Assembly (NCBI RefSeq): GCF_900108115.1
Contig: NZ_FTPU01000001.1
Location: 1-64,000, forward strand
DNA: 64,000 bases
Source of the DNA: Epilithonimonas bovis DSM 19482
GTDB taxonomy: Bacteria; Bacteroidota; Bacteroidia; Flavobacteriales; Weeksellaceae
Reading direction: 5' to 3'
In this document: piece by piece, positions 1 through 8,608 of the stretch
Position numbering within the stretch: position 1 is the stretch's first letter
How the letters are laid out: every line of letters starts with the position of its first letter
Made by a program: the position numbers and the translations under genes
Notes under the pieces: model-generated
What the model saw: only the letters and a program-made list of their open reading frames with translations
What the model was told of the DNA's origin: nothing
Database searches by the model: none

Positions 1-339
1 CGAGGATTTAGAGGAATCAAAGAAGTAGAAGGCACCTTAATTCTGCTTCCCACAAAAAAAGAAAAAACAAGATATGGGCAGCAAGTTGCAAGATTAAGAT
101 TCCGTGCAAGAGCAGCAATAGAACCCTGTATTTCACATTTAAAAAGAAACCACTCCTTAGGATTAAACTTCCTTAAAGGAGTGGCTGGAGATATTCATAA
201 CGCCCTATTAGCAGGGATTGGATACAATTTGAAGATGAGATTGAACCAAATCAAACAACAAATTCTTTTTTGGCTCGAAGTTGTTCTCAAAATCTTCTTA
301 GGCAAGTATAATTTTCAAAATGAAAAATTAGCTTTTTAA
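1..339 (+). mobile_element. IS5-family transposase, C-terminal part (partial at window start)
   Basis: An open frame enters from the left edge and stops with TAA at 337-339, giving 112 residues. The segment with RARAAIEPCISHLKRNH followed by GLNFLKGV and a conserved GDIHNALLAGIGYNLK stretch is characteristic of the C-terminal catalytic region of IS5-type DDE transposases, where the Glu of AIEP supplies the last acidic catalytic residue. The N-terminal half and the left inverted repeat lie outside the window. The right end of the element must lie between 340 and about 400, but its inverted repeat cannot be defined without the other end. Family call is confident; the subgroup is not. Confidence 0.8.
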
Positions 340-401
340 GGAATGACTAGTTATTTTTATCAATTTTGATATTCCTAGCATAGTATTTTATTGAGATCAT
401 A

Positions 402-409
402 TATCTTTG
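402..409 (+). promoter_or_regulatory. Candidate -7 box (TATCTTTG) for the ketosynthase operon
   Basis: The octamer fits the Bacteroidota -7 consensus TAnnTTTG and lies 24 bp before the ATG at 433. No good TTTG -33 element is seen at the usual 19-21 bp spacing. It supports the ATG at 433 over the TTG at 391, which would lie upstream of the transcription start. Confidence 0.4.
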
Positions 410-432
410 TAAAAACAAGAAACATCTCCTCT

Positions 433-1386
433 ATGATCGCTATTGCAGCAACAGAATATTACCTCCCCCAACAAGTATTGACCAATGATGACATTTCCCT
501 GGAATTCCCAGAATGGAGCGCTGAGAAAATAAAATCCAAAATTGGTGTAGAAACGCGGCACATTACCCAAAAATCAGAAACTGCCCTTGACCTGGCTTAC
601 AAAGCCTGCGAAAAACTGTTTCTCTCCTATGATAGATCCAAGATTGATTTTATCCTCTTCTGTACCCAAAGCCCGGATTATCTTTTGCCTTCCTCCGCCT
701 GCATTTTGCAGAACCAGCTAGGCCTTTCCAAGCAAGTAGGCGCCCTTGATTTCAACCTTGGCTGTTCTGGCTTTGTCTATGGCTTGTCGCTTGCCAAAGG
801 CCTTATTTCCATTGGCCTGGCCAACAATGTTTTACTGGTAACCTCAGAAACTTATACCAAATACCTTAAGCCATCCGATAAGTCTAACCGTACCATTTTT
901 GGTGATGGTGCAGCTGCAACAGTCATTTCCAAAGATGTATCCAAAAAAGATTTTCAGTTCTCGGTAGGGTCAGATGGCAGCGGTTACCACAACCTGATTG
1001 TAGAAGCAGGCGGTGCCAGAAATGGTCATAGTATGCATCCAACCCTTTTGATGGATGGCCCAAAAATATTTAAATTTGCTGTGGAAGCTGTCCCTGTTCT
1101 TGTAAAAGAAAACCTCGCCAAAAATAACCTGACGGTTGCCGACATTGATCTTTTCATATTTCATCAGGCCAATACCTATATGCTGGATTATTTGAGGGAT
1201 CTTTGTCATATCCCTGAAGAAAAATTCTTTATCGATATGAAAAATGTGGGAAATACCGTATCCGCGACCATTCCTATTGCGATCCAATCGGCTGTAGAAC
1301 AGGGGCGTTTAAACAAGGCCGATCTTGTGATGGTCGTTGGTTTTGGTGTCGGCTACTCGTGGGCCGCCAGTATTATTGAATATTAG
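433..1386 (+). CDS. 3-oxoacyl-ACP synthase III (FabH-like ketosynthase)
   Basis: 317-residue thiolase-fold condensing enzyme. The catalytic triad is visible: Cys111 in LGCSGFVYG, His244 in FIFHQAN and Asn274 in NVGNTVS, the same numbers as in E. coli FabH. The family condenses an acyl-CoA with malonyl-ACP. The ATG at 433 is preferred to an upstream in-frame TTG because a -7 box lies between them and the protein then begins exactly where FabH proteins begin. It sits 9 bp ahead of a glycosyltransferase and a hexapeptide acetyltransferase, so it may make an acyl group for a surface glycan or lipid rather than act in housekeeping fatty acid synthesis. That role is inferred from context. Confidence 0.85.
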   Translation: MIAIAATEYYLPQQVLTNDDISLEFPEWSAEKIKSKIGVETRHITQKSETALDLAYKACEKLFLSYDRSKIDFILFCTQSPDYLLPSSACILQNQLGLSKQVGALDFNLGCSGFVYGLSLAKGLISIGLANNVLLVTSETYTKYLKPSDKSNRTIFGDGAAATVISKDVSKKDFQFSVGSDGSGYHNLIVEAGGARNGHSMHPTLLMDGPKIFKFAVEAVPVLVKENLAKNNLTVADIDLFIFHQANTYMLDYLRDLCHIPEEKFFIDMKNVGNTVSATIPIAIQSAVEQGRLNKADLVMVVGFGVGYSWAASIIEY

Positions 1387-1395
1387 ACTTAAACA

Positions 1396-2547
1396 TTGAA
1401 GAAAAAAATACTTATCCGCATCGGTTCTCTGCGTCATGGTGGCGCCGAAAAAGTGCTGGTCACCTTTCTTAAAAATATCCCACCACAGCACTACGAGATA
1501 GACCTGCTCCTGAACCTGCACTCCGGAAAGTACCTGAATGATGTCCCGGGATGGATTAATATTATCTATCTGAACCAAGGTGAAATGATCACTACCAACA
1601 GGCTGCAGGATCTTCCTAAGAAAGCTTACCGCAAGATTTATCAGGCTGTGCTGAAGAAATTCCCAAAACTGCTGTATAACGGCATCCTGAAAGGCAAAAA
1701 ATATGATCTTGAAATCGCGGCTATTCACGGGATGCGCGATGAGATCCTGAATTCGCCTATTAAGTCCTCTAAAAAAATCGTCTGGATCCATAACGACCTC
1801 AAAAAAACAGAATCTTACCATTATTCTGATGACGAGATCAGAAAATTTTTTAGTTTTGATACCATTATGGTGATTTCGGACCAGATTCAGGATACATTTT
1901 TTTCGTTGGCCAAAAATGATCAGGAGCGCAATAAAATTATACGGATTTACAATCCCTTGGACACCGATGAAATTCTAATTAAATCAAAGGCACCAGTCCT
2001 TCATTACGATTTTGACGCCTCTGTTCCCACTTTTGTTTCGGTAGGCACCGTATTTCCTCAAAAAGGATTTGACCGCCTGCTGAGGGTTCATCAAAAATTA
2101 TTAAAAGAAGGCCTTCAACATAACATCCTGATTATTGGCGACGGTTACGATTTTGAAAACATTAAAAAGCTCAAATCGGATCTTGGCCTTGATAACAGCG
2201 TCACGATGCTCGGTTTTACAGACAATCCTTATCCCTACATCAGGGAGGCCGGCTACTTTGTACTCAGTTCACGCTACGAAGGCTTCCCAACAGTGCTTTT
2301 TGAAGCCATAACCTTGAAAAAGAATATCATCGCCACGCGGGTGTCCGGCGTAGATGAAATGCTGCAGAACGGGCAGCTGGGTCTGATCACCGACAATTCT
2401 GAAGAGGGAATCTACACCGGTATGAAGCAAGCTCTTACACAGCCGGAATCTTTTTCCGGATATCAGCATCAGCTGAAGAATTACAGGATGCCCTTTGATC
2501 TGGAAAATTCGGTGAAAGCTATCCTTCGAATCATTGATAATCCCTAA
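1396..2547 (+). CDS. GT4-family glycosyltransferase
   Basis: 383-residue GT-B fold enzyme. The N-terminus carries the acceptor-domain motif SLRHGGAEK, and the C-terminal donor domain carries FVSVGTVFPQKGFD and the EX7E motif (YEGFPTVLFEA, about residues 294-302) of retaining GT4 enzymes. Such enzymes transfer a sugar from a nucleotide donor to a growing glycan at the cytoplasmic membrane face. The start is a TTG: no in-frame ATG occurs near the conserved N-terminus, and the gap to the ketosynthase stop is only 9 bp, so the genes are probably co-transcribed. Sugar and linkage cannot be told from sequence. Confidence 0.85.
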   Translation: MKKKILIRIGSLRHGGAEKVLVTFLKNIPPQHYEIDLLLNLHSGKYLNDVPGWINIIYLNQGEMITTNRLQDLPKKAYRKIYQAVLKKFPKLLYNGILKGKKYDLEIAAIHGMRDEILNSPIKSSKKIVWIHNDLKKTESYHYSDDEIRKFFSFDTIMVISDQIQDTFFSLAKNDQERNKIIRIYNPLDTDEILIKSKAPVLHYDFDASVPTFVSVGTVFPQKGFDRLLRVHQKLLKEGLQHNILIIGDGYDFENIKKLKSDLGLDNSVTMLGFTDNPYPYIREAGYFVLSSRYEGFPTVLFEAITLKKNIIATRVSGVDEMLQNGQLGLITDNSEEGIYTGMKQALTQPESFSGYQHQLKNYRMPFDLENSVKAILRIIDNP

Positions 2548-2556
2548 TTTTACATC

Positions 2557-3120
2557 ATGAGCTATTCTACCATTCAGAAAGATTTTTACAGAGAGAGCGG
2601 CCGGTATTTATCCGGTTTACAAATCCTCAAAAAGTGTTTCAGCCCCAATCTGCACTATATTTATCTTTTCAGAAAAGCACAAAAATTTCACAGAACACCA
2701 CTCTTAGGATTATTGTACAGACTTTTGCTCCGCCATTACCAAATCAAATATGGTTTCCAGATCTATCCGGAAACACAGATTGGCGAAGGTTTTTATTTGG
2801 GGCATTGGGGACATGTGGTAATTAACCCCAAAACAGTTATTGGCCGCAACTGCAATGTTGCCCAGGGCGTGACAATAGCTCAGGCTAACCGCGGAAAGAA
2901 TAAAGGCGCACCTAAGATTGGCGATGAGGTCTGGATCGGGCCAAATGCTGTGATCGTTGGCCATATCATGATTGGAAGTAACGTACTGATCGCACCCAAT
3001 GCCTACGTTAATACAGATGTGCCTTCCAATTCTGTAGTTATTGGAAATCCGTGTACCATTACAGCAAGGGCTACAGCTACCGAAGGTTACATCAACAATA
3101 AAATAGATATTCAGTTTTAA
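2557..3120 (+). CDS. Serine acetyltransferase-like hexapeptide-repeat acetyltransferase
   Basis: 187 residues. The C-terminal two thirds (about residues 68-165) is a left-handed beta-helix of hexapeptide repeats (IGEGFYLGH, VINPKTVIG, PKIGDEVWIGPNAVIVG, IGSNVLIAPNAYV) ending in the SVVIGNPCTI closure typical of the CysE/WcaB group. It starts 9 bp after the glycosyltransferase stop. Position in a glycan-type operon favours sugar O-acetylation over cysteine synthesis. Both are possible, because short serine acetyltransferases and glycan acetyltransferases share this fold. Confidence 0.8.
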   Translation: MSYSTIQKDFYRESGRYLSGLQILKKCFSPNLHYIYLFRKAQKFHRTPLLGLLYRLLLRHYQIKYGFQIYPETQIGEGFYLGHWGHVVINPKTVIGRNCNVAQGVTIAQANRGKNKGAPKIGDEVWIGPNAVIVGHIMIGSNVLIAPNAYVNTDVPSNSVVIGNPCTITARATATEGYINNKIDIQF

Positions 3121-3186
3121 AGAAGTGTCTGATTTTTATCAATATTAAAAGAATGTTAAATATGATGATTTTAAATCCGAAACAAT

Positions 3187-3194
3187 TACATTTG
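3187..3194 (+). promoter_or_regulatory. Candidate -7 box (TACATTTG) upstream of can
   Basis: Matches TAnnTTTG and lies 65 bp upstream of the carbonic anhydrase ATG in an AT-rich 138-bp gap. No clear -33 partner. Confidence 0.4.
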
Positions 3195-3258
3195 TATAAT
3201 TATTGATTGAGTCTATTGAATTAGAAAATAAATTAAACAATTTTTAATAATTAGACCT

Positions 3259-3924
3259 ATGGCAAAATCCTACGAAGCTATTTTTGAAAATAATAAAAAA
3301 TGGGTAGAATCTAAAATTTCTGAAAACCCAGAGTATTTTCACCAGCTGGCAAAAACCCAAAACCCGGAATATTTGTATATCGGCTGCTCAGACAGCCGTG
3401 TAACAGCAGAAGACATGATTGGTGCACAGCCAGGCGAGGTTTTTGTCCACAGGAATATCGCTAATGTCATCAATACGCTGGATATGAGCTCCACCGCTGT
3501 CATCCAATACGCTGTCGAGCATCTGAAAGTTAACCATATTATTGTCTGCGGCCATTATAACTGTGGTGGCGTAAAAGCAGCGATGACTTCTCAGGATTTG
3601 GGCTTAATGAATCCCTGGTTAAGAAATATTCGGGATGTCTACCGCCTGCATCAGGCAGAACTAGATGCCATAACAGACGAAGGCAAACGCTATGACCGCC
3701 TGGTTGAACTGAATGTTCAGGAACAGTGTATCAATGTTATCAAAATGGCCTGCGTTCAGGAACGTTATATTTTAGAAGAATTTCCGGTAGTTCACGGTTG
3801 GGTTTTTGACCTTAGAACTGGGAAAATCATCGACCAGGAAATTGATTTTGAAAAAATATTAAAAGACATCCAAAAGATTTATAATCTGACTAACTCAGAC
3901 TGGGTAATGAGCAGAAAAAAATAA
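3259..3924 (+). CDS. can: Beta-carbonic anhydrase (Can-type)
   Basis: 221 residues, cytoplasmic, interconverting CO2 and bicarbonate. Zinc ligands are visible as Cys43 and Asp45 in GCSDSR, with the Asp-Arg dyad partner Arg47, and His99 and Cys102 in GHYNCGG. The sequence tracks the E. coli Can type closely in length and motif spacing (FVHRNIAN, IQYAVEHL, LNVQEQ). It is first in a run of four same-strand genes: this enzyme, a small exported protein, a SulP transporter and a second beta-carbonic anhydrase. The arrangement suggests coupled bicarbonate uptake and interconversion. Confidence 0.93.
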   Translation: MAKSYEAIFENNKKWVESKISENPEYFHQLAKTQNPEYLYIGCSDSRVTAEDMIGAQPGEVFVHRNIANVINTLDMSSTAVIQYAVEHLKVNHIIVCGHYNCGGVKAAMTSQDLGLMNPWLRNIRDVYRLHQAELDAITDEGKRYDRLVELNVQEQCINVIKMACVQERYILEEFPVVHGWVFDLRTGKIIDQEIDFEKILKDIQKIYNLTNSDWVMSRKK

Positions 3925-3938
3925 GTCCGGAACTATTT

Positions 3939-4235
3939 ATGAAATACTGGAGCATCATCACTTTGACGGTCTTTCTCAACTTTACAGCATTACCAGGTAT
4001 TGCTGCCATACTGGGTTGGGAATTGCCACGTACCAATGTGGTGATCAATGAAGAAGAGACACATTCCAGTAACACGCTCGTTAATTTTGAAAAAACACTT
4101 CCAAAAACTCTGGACATCCATGATTTCCTGAAGTTTTGTGAAACTACTACTCCTAAAAAAATCACCGTTAGCCGGGGATCAGCTCTGTATTTCCCGCCTG
4201 TTCTCAGCATTTTCTCCCCTCCTCCAGAGGCCTAA
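3939..4235 (+). CDS. Small exported hypothetical protein between carbonic anhydrase and SulP genes
   Basis: 98 residues, beginning 14 bp after the can stop. Residues 1-25 form a hydrophobic signal-like or membrane segment (MKYWSIITLTVFLNFTALPG). The remainder is polar and Pro/Thr-rich and ends in PPPEA, with one Cys. No recognised domain. Tight spacing to can and the same strand make it a likely real gene of the carbon module. An overlapping antisense frame of similar length exists but has no supporting features. Function unknown. Confidence 0.55.
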   Translation: MKYWSIITLTVFLNFTALPGIAAILGWELPRTNVVINEEETHSSNTLVNFEKTLPKTLDIHDFLKFCETTTPKKITVSRGSALYFPPVLSIFSPPPEA

Positions 4236-4420
4236 ATTTTCATATCTTCTTTACGGAACGCTGTAACAGCGATTGCGGTATTTTTCCAATACCTGCATTA
4301 CAATGCCGTTCCTATTCATTACACAATAATTGGCTTTTCAGTTCAATTACATCCGTTATTATTTTTTGCGGTTGCCTTTAGGTCAGGCAGTTGCATGTCG
4401 CACTTATTATTTTCGATATT

Positions 4421-6016
4421 ATGAAAAAAACAACATCTTTGTTTGGAGGAATCAAAGAAAACTTTCCGTCCGGCCTTGTGGTCTTTTTGGTTGCATTGCC
4501 ACTATGTCTTGGTATAGCACTGGCATCGGGCGCACCACCATTATCAGGTATCATCTCAGGAATTGTAGGTGGTATTGTGGTAGGACTTATAAGCAATTCC
4601 AGTATATCGGTTTCCGGCCCTGCTGCAGGCCTTACCGCCATCGTTTTGGTGGCTATCAGCGATCTTGGAGCTTTTGAACTTTTCCTGTGTGCAGGTATTA
4701 TTGCCGGAATCATTCAATTGATTTTAGGTTTTATCCGCGCAGGAAGTATTTCCAATTATTTTCCTAATAACGTTATTGAGGGGATGCTAGCCGGTATTGG
4801 TATCATCATCATTCTTAAGCAGCTGTCGCACGCTGTAGGATTTGATAAAGATTATGAAGGCCACGAATCTCTTTTTGACAATGGTATTAATTTCGGTTAT
4901 TTTTCGGAACTGGTTTCTGCCATCCATCCGGGTGCAGTCGTCATTACGCTGATCTCTCTTGCTATATTGTTAGCCTGGGACCATGTAACCGTTCTGCGCA
5001 GGTTAAAACTTTTGCCAGGCGCTTTGGTTGCCGTTATCGCAGGAATTCTTATCAACGAACTATTTAAGCTGAGCGGAAGTTCTCTTGCTGTATCGCCGGA
5101 ACATCTGGTAACACTGCCGGTGCCAAGTACTGCAGAAGAATTTAAAAACCTGATTATATTTCCGGATTTTGCAGGATTTACCAATCCAAAAGTGTGGATA
5201 ACCGGAGCAACCATTGCCATTGTTGCGTCTATAGAGACACTGCTTTGTATAGAAGCTTCGGACAGGCTGGATGTAAGACGGCGCATTACCGATACCAATC
5301 TTGAGCTTAAGGCGCAAGGGATTGGTAACCTTGTAAGTGCTTTTATTGGCGGTTTGCCCATGACATCAGTTGTTGTAAGAAGTTCTGCAAATGCCAACGC
5401 CGGTGCTACGTCTAAGGTATCCGCTATTATACACGGTATCCTATTGCTCATCTGTGTATTATCCATCCCAATGGTTCTGAATATGATTCCATTGGCAACG
5501 CTGGCGGCCGTTCTGATTCTTGTAGGATATAAACTGGCGAAGCCAGCCACTTTCAAACATTTTTGGCACAACGGAAAGTATCAGTTTATCCCTTTTGTAG
5601 CGACCGTGGTAGCCGTTGTAGCAACTGACCTGCTGAAAGGTGTGGGTATAGGTCTATTAATATCGATTATCTACATCCTACAGGGTAACATGAAGCGGGC
5701 TTACTATCTAAGCCGGGAAACGCTGAATGACGCAGACGAAATTACTATTAAGCTGGCGGAAGAAGTGTCTTTCCTCAATAAGGCCGCGATCAAGAAAACG
5801 CTGAAAAATGTAAAAGCCGGCTCAAAAGTCATTATTGATGCCAAAACCACTTCCTACATCACAATGGATGTGTTGGAAATGATTCAGGATTTTGCCAATG
5901 TACGGGCAAGAGAAGAAGATATACATGTAGAATTGCTGGGTTTCAAAACTTCTTATGGGGATTATGCCCGCGACGAAGATTCCCACGTGGTTGTCAATCA
6001 TAAGAGAGCCATGTAA
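4421..6016 (+). CDS. SulP-family anion transporter with C-terminal STAS domain (probable bicarbonate transporter)
   Basis: 531 residues. About twelve hydrophobic segments occupy residues 15-420, beginning with the family motif FPSGLVVFLVALPLCLGIALASGAP (spread over two segments here), and including VSGPAAGLTAIV, IGGLPMTSVVVRSSANANAG and VGYKLAKPATFKHFWHNGK. A STAS domain fills residues about 430-525 (SKVIIDAKTTSYITMDVLEMIQDF split by the usual loop). SulP proteins carry sulfate, bicarbonate or other anions. Flanking beta-carbonic anhydrases on both sides favour bicarbonate. The ATG at 4421 is chosen over an in-frame ATG at 4391 because it begins right at the conserved N-terminus. Confidence 0.88.
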   Translation: MKKTTSLFGGIKENFPSGLVVFLVALPLCLGIALASGAPPLSGIISGIVGGIVVGLISNSSISVSGPAAGLTAIVLVAISDLGAFELFLCAGIIAGIIQLILGFIRAGSISNYFPNNVIEGMLAGIGIIIILKQLSHAVGFDKDYEGHESLFDNGINFGYFSELVSAIHPGAVVITLISLAILLAWDHVTVLRRLKLLPGALVAVIAGILINELFKLSGSSLAVSPEHLVTLPVPSTAEEFKNLIIFPDFAGFTNPKVWITGATIAIVASIETLLCIEASDRLDVRRRITDTNLELKAQGIGNLVSAFIGGLPMTSVVVRSSANANAGATSKVSAIIHGILLLICVLSIPMVLNMIPLATLAAVLILVGYKLAKPATFKHFWHNGKYQFIPFVATVVAVVATDLLKGVGIGLLISIIYILQGNMKRAYYLSRETLNDADEITIKLAEEVSFLNKAAIKKTLKNVKAGSKVIIDAKTTSYITMDVLEMIQDFANVRAREEDIHVELLGFKTSYGDYARDEDSHVVVNHKRAM

Positions 6017-6063
6017 AATGATCACAGTATAATCACAAAACAAATTCTTTAAATATTAAATTA

Positions 6064-6699
6064 ATGAAAGCACATACATTAGAAACACAAACAAGCATAA
6101 CACCAGATAAAGCCCTTGATTATTTAAAAGAAGGCAACGCCCGTTTCGTCAACAACTTAAAAGTCAACAGAAACCTGCTGGAACAGGTGAACGACACACG
6201 CGAGGGCCAGTGGCCGTTTGCAGTAGTTCTTAGCTGTATCGACAGCCGTACCTCGGCAGAGCTCATTTTTGATCAGGGATTGGGTGATATCTTCAGCGTA
6301 AGAATCGCCGGTAATTTTGTCAACCAGGATATCCTTGGCTCTATGGAGTTTGGTTGTAATGTGGCGGGATCCAAACTGATTGTTGTCCTAGGGCATACAA
6401 AATGTGGCGCGCTGAAGGGCGGTCTGGATGCGGCAAAAATAGAGGGACTTGGGATGGATAATCTCAACCACCTGATTTATCATTTTGATCCTATTATTAA
6501 TGAGATCATCAAAGAAGGTGAAGAAAGGTCATCAAAAAACGAAGATCTGCTGGAAAGGCTGAACCATCACAATGTTCAGCATGCACTGGCAGACATCAGA
6601 CATAACAGCACCACACTCAGAAACCTTGAAAAAGAAGGTAAAATAAAAATTGTGGGTGCCAATTACTGTGTGGAAACCGGTGTGGTGACCTGGTTATAG
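6064..6699 (+). CDS. Beta-carbonic anhydrase, second copy
   Basis: 211 residues, of a different beta-CA subgroup from the first copy. Ligands: Cys58 and Asp60 in LSCIDSRTS, Arg62, His111 and Cys114 in GHTKCGALKG. The downstream half has HNVQHALADI and ends with GANYCVETGVV. It lies 47 bp after the SulP gene on the same strand. Having two divergent beta-CAs around one SulP permease suggests different kinetic or regulatory roles rather than a recent duplication. A possible terminator hairpin follows at 6729. Confidence 0.9.
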   Translation: MKAHTLETQTSITPDKALDYLKEGNARFVNNLKVNRNLLEQVNDTREGQWPFAVVLSCIDSRTSAELIFDQGLGDIFSVRIAGNFVNQDILGSMEFGCNVAGSKLIVVLGHTKCGALKGGLDAAKIEGLGMDNLNHLIYHFDPIINEIIKEGEERSSKNEDLLERLNHHNVQHALADIRHNSTTLRNLEKEGKIKIVGANYCVETGVVTWL

Positions 6700-6728
6700 G
6701 AACATTTTTTTCTTCATAAAGTTAGGGT

Positions 6729-6762
6729 GGTAGGCCGGGTAATTGATTTATCCGGCTTACCT
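6729..6762. terminator. Bidirectional hairpin between convergent genes
   Basis: Arms GGTAGGCCGGGTAA and TTATCCGGCTTACC pair with minor mismatch around a short loop, lying between the second carbonic anhydrase and the convergent pth. The T-tract is weak. Confidence 0.5.
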
Positions 6763-6764
6763 AT

Positions 6765-7328
6765 TTACTTACCATTGTATGACGACATGGTATTATTGAC
6801 TCCTGCAAAAACAAATGACAACGCCGCTTCTGCAAACTTCCGGATCCTTTCGGAGAGTTTTTCCTGCTCTTCCTCCGTCCATCTGCCCAAGACATAATCA
6901 ATCTGATGGCCCTGGCTGAATTCGGCAGAGATCCCGAATCGCAACCTTGCGTACTGGCTGGTATTAAGAACAGCTTCAATATTTTTGAGCCCGTTATGGC
7001 CGGCCGCGCTGCCCTTGGCTTTCATCCGGAGTGTCCCAAACGGTAGGGAAAGATCATCAGTAACTACCAAAATATTTTCCAGCGGAATATTTTCCTTCTG
7101 CATCCAGTAGCGCACCGCGTTCCCGGAAAGGTTTACATAGGTATCCGGCTTCAGCACAAATACCTTACGGCCTTTATATTTCCCTTCGGCCATCAGGCCA
7201 AAATTAGAGGACTGAAAGGGAGCTTCTATCTTCCTGCCAATCTCCTCTGCCACTTTGAAACCAATATTATGGCGTGTTTCTGTATATTCTTCTCCTTTGT
7301 TGCCGATCCCGACAATAAGATATTTCAT
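6765..7328 (-). CDS. pth: Peptidyl-tRNA hydrolase
   Basis: 187 residues, the usual length. It hydrolyses the ester bond of peptidyl-tRNA released from stalled ribosomes. Visible motifs are VGIGNKGEEYTETRHNIGF with catalytic His20, VTDDLSLPFGTLRMK with the conserved Asp of the active site, and GSAAGHNGLKNI. It starts 7 bp after the stop of the upstream lipoprotein gene, so the two are probably on one transcript. Confidence 0.96.
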   Translation of the reverse strand: MKYLIVGIGNKGEEYTETRHNIGFKVAEEIGRKIEAPFQSSNFGLMAEGKYKGRKVFVLKPDTYVNLSGNAVRYWMQKENIPLENILVVTDDLSLPFGTLRMKAKGSAAGHNGLKNIEAVLNTSQYARLRFGISAEFSQGHQIDYVLGRWTEEEQEKLSERIRKFAEAALSFVFAGVNNTMSSYNGK

Positions 7329-7335
7329 AATTTTT

Positions 7336-8145
7336 TTAGTAGGTATATTTAATATATTGATCGCCGGCGGTACTTTTTAGAGGGTAACCGTCTTTATCAT
7401 AGTCGTGTGAAAACTCCATATCTTCTGTGGATGTGCCGTCAGAGATGGATACTTTTACAAAGTTATTACCTGACAAATAGGCGCCGCCCTGTGGACCGAG
7501 GCCTGAAAGTAGCAGGATATACTCTTTGGGTAACAAAAGATAAGGTGACTTTTTGTTGTCGTAAGTGTAAGAAATAGTTTGTACTTCCGGACTCATGACA
7601 AGTGTACCGGATGCATTATAAATCCCGGAACTGATAATCGACTTCGAGACATTAGCACCGGCATAATCGTACACTGTCGCGATGTATGATTTTACCGGAA
7701 AAGACAAGGTATAATCATGAACAAACTCTATTTTTGACAATTTGCCTCCAGTGTAAGTATAAGTAGACGATATGGTACCCATATCTTGTAAAGTAGTGGT
7801 AATTTTCGAAACATTGCCCCCGGAATACTCCCAAACAGAAACCTCACCATCTCCTGTCATCTTTGCAATTTTATTATCTGTGTTATACTCGAATACTGTC
7901 AAATTACCATCCTGATCTGTATAAGACACTAATTTGAAACCGTCATAATTATAGGAATAACTTTCTGTCTCAATCACGCCTGATGTATCATCTTTGAGAT
8001 GGGCCTCAATTTTTTGTAGCTGTTTGGTATTGAAATCATACCAGATATTATGCAGTAGATCCCCATTTGTATCCTGATCAGAAGTGCAGGACACGATAGA
8101 TAAAAGTGCTAAAACAGCCAGCCAGTAACGTTGTAAATATTTCAT
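7336..8145 (-). CDS. Lipoprotein with YD-like repeats
   Basis: 269 residues from the ATG at 8145. The longer frame to 8298 is rejected because it would bury the signal peptide and cross the promoter. Residues 1-20 form a lipoprotein signal with lipobox SIVSC (Cys20). The rest holds degenerate repeats of the type YxYDGxKLVSYTDxDGN, YSGGNVSKI and YTGGKLSKIEF, resembling the YD/RHS-type beta repeats common in Bacteroidota surface lipoproteins. Function unknown; probably exposed in the periplasm or on the cell surface. Confidence 0.75.
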   Translation of the reverse strand: MKYLQRYWLAVLALLSIVSCTSDQDTNGDLLHNIWYDFNTKQLQKIEAHLKDDTSGVIETESYSYNYDGFKLVSYTDQDGNLTVFEYNTDNKIAKMTGDGEVSVWEYSGGNVSKITTTLQDMGTISSTYTYTGGKLSKIEFVHDYTLSFPVKSYIATVYDYAGANVSKSIISSGIYNASGTLVMSPEVQTISYTYDNKKSPYLLLPKEYILLLSGLGPQGGAYLSGNNFVKVSISDGTSTEDMEFSHDYDKDGYPLKSTAGDQYIKYTY

Positions 8146-8163
8146 TAATTGTTTTTTCTGTTG

Positions 8164-8171
8164 CAAATTTA
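8164..8171 (-). promoter_or_regulatory. Candidate -7 box (TAAATTTG on minus strand) for lipoprotein-pth
   Basis: TAnnTTTG match 19 bp before the ATG at 8145, consistent with the short leader and with the chosen start. A TTG pair occurs about 22 bp upstream, slightly longer than the usual spacing. Confidence 0.45.
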
Positions 8172-8518
8172 AATTATTAAAGCCAAATGATAACAACAAT
8201 TGGAAATTCTGTGGATAACGCAGCCCATTAATGCCAACAATAATTTCGCTTAAATAAATAGGACATTTCAAATTTATAAAATCTACAAAAATCCCCACTC
8301 ATCAACCAAAAAAGGCGGTAATATTGAGTATTGATTTCGGAGGATTATTGGTTTTTATTTAAGGAAAATGAATCCTACACGCCAATATTTTCCTGCACTG
8401 AAATTTTTTAAAAAAAATACACCCAAACAACTGTTAACCAAATAATTATATTAACACAGATTGAATATCAATTCTGTAATTAATTACAGAACTTAGAAAT
8501 CAAGATTTGATAAGATTG

Positions 8519-8526
8519 TATATTTG
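8519..8526 (+). promoter_or_regulatory. Candidate -7 box (TATATTTG) upstream of the TPR/AraC pseudogene
   Basis: TAnnTTTG match 83 bp upstream of the ATG at 8609. No -33 partner at the expected distance. Confidence 0.35.
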
Positions 8527-8608
8527 ATAATTTTAAAATAAAACAACAATAAGAGGAAGTTCTTCGAACCAAGTAAAAAATAATTATTATTCACAATACA
8601 AACACCGA

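Larger units (their letters stand above)
8146..8608. other. Divergent intergenic region
   Basis: 463 bp, strongly AT-rich, separating the minus-strand lipoprotein gene from the plus-strand TPR/AraC pseudogene. It holds one candidate -7 box for each direction (8164-8171 minus, 8519-8526 plus). No conserved gene was found. Confidence 0.6.

Noticed and set aside
391-432. TTG start for the FabH-like gene at 391
   Set aside because: It adds 14 non-conserved residues and lies upstream of a good -7 box; ATG 433 matches the family N-terminus.
4897-5571. Minus-strand open frame of 224 codons inside the SulP gene
   Set aside because: It lies wholly antisense to a well-supported transporter gene, has no domain and no promoter; it is a shadow frame.
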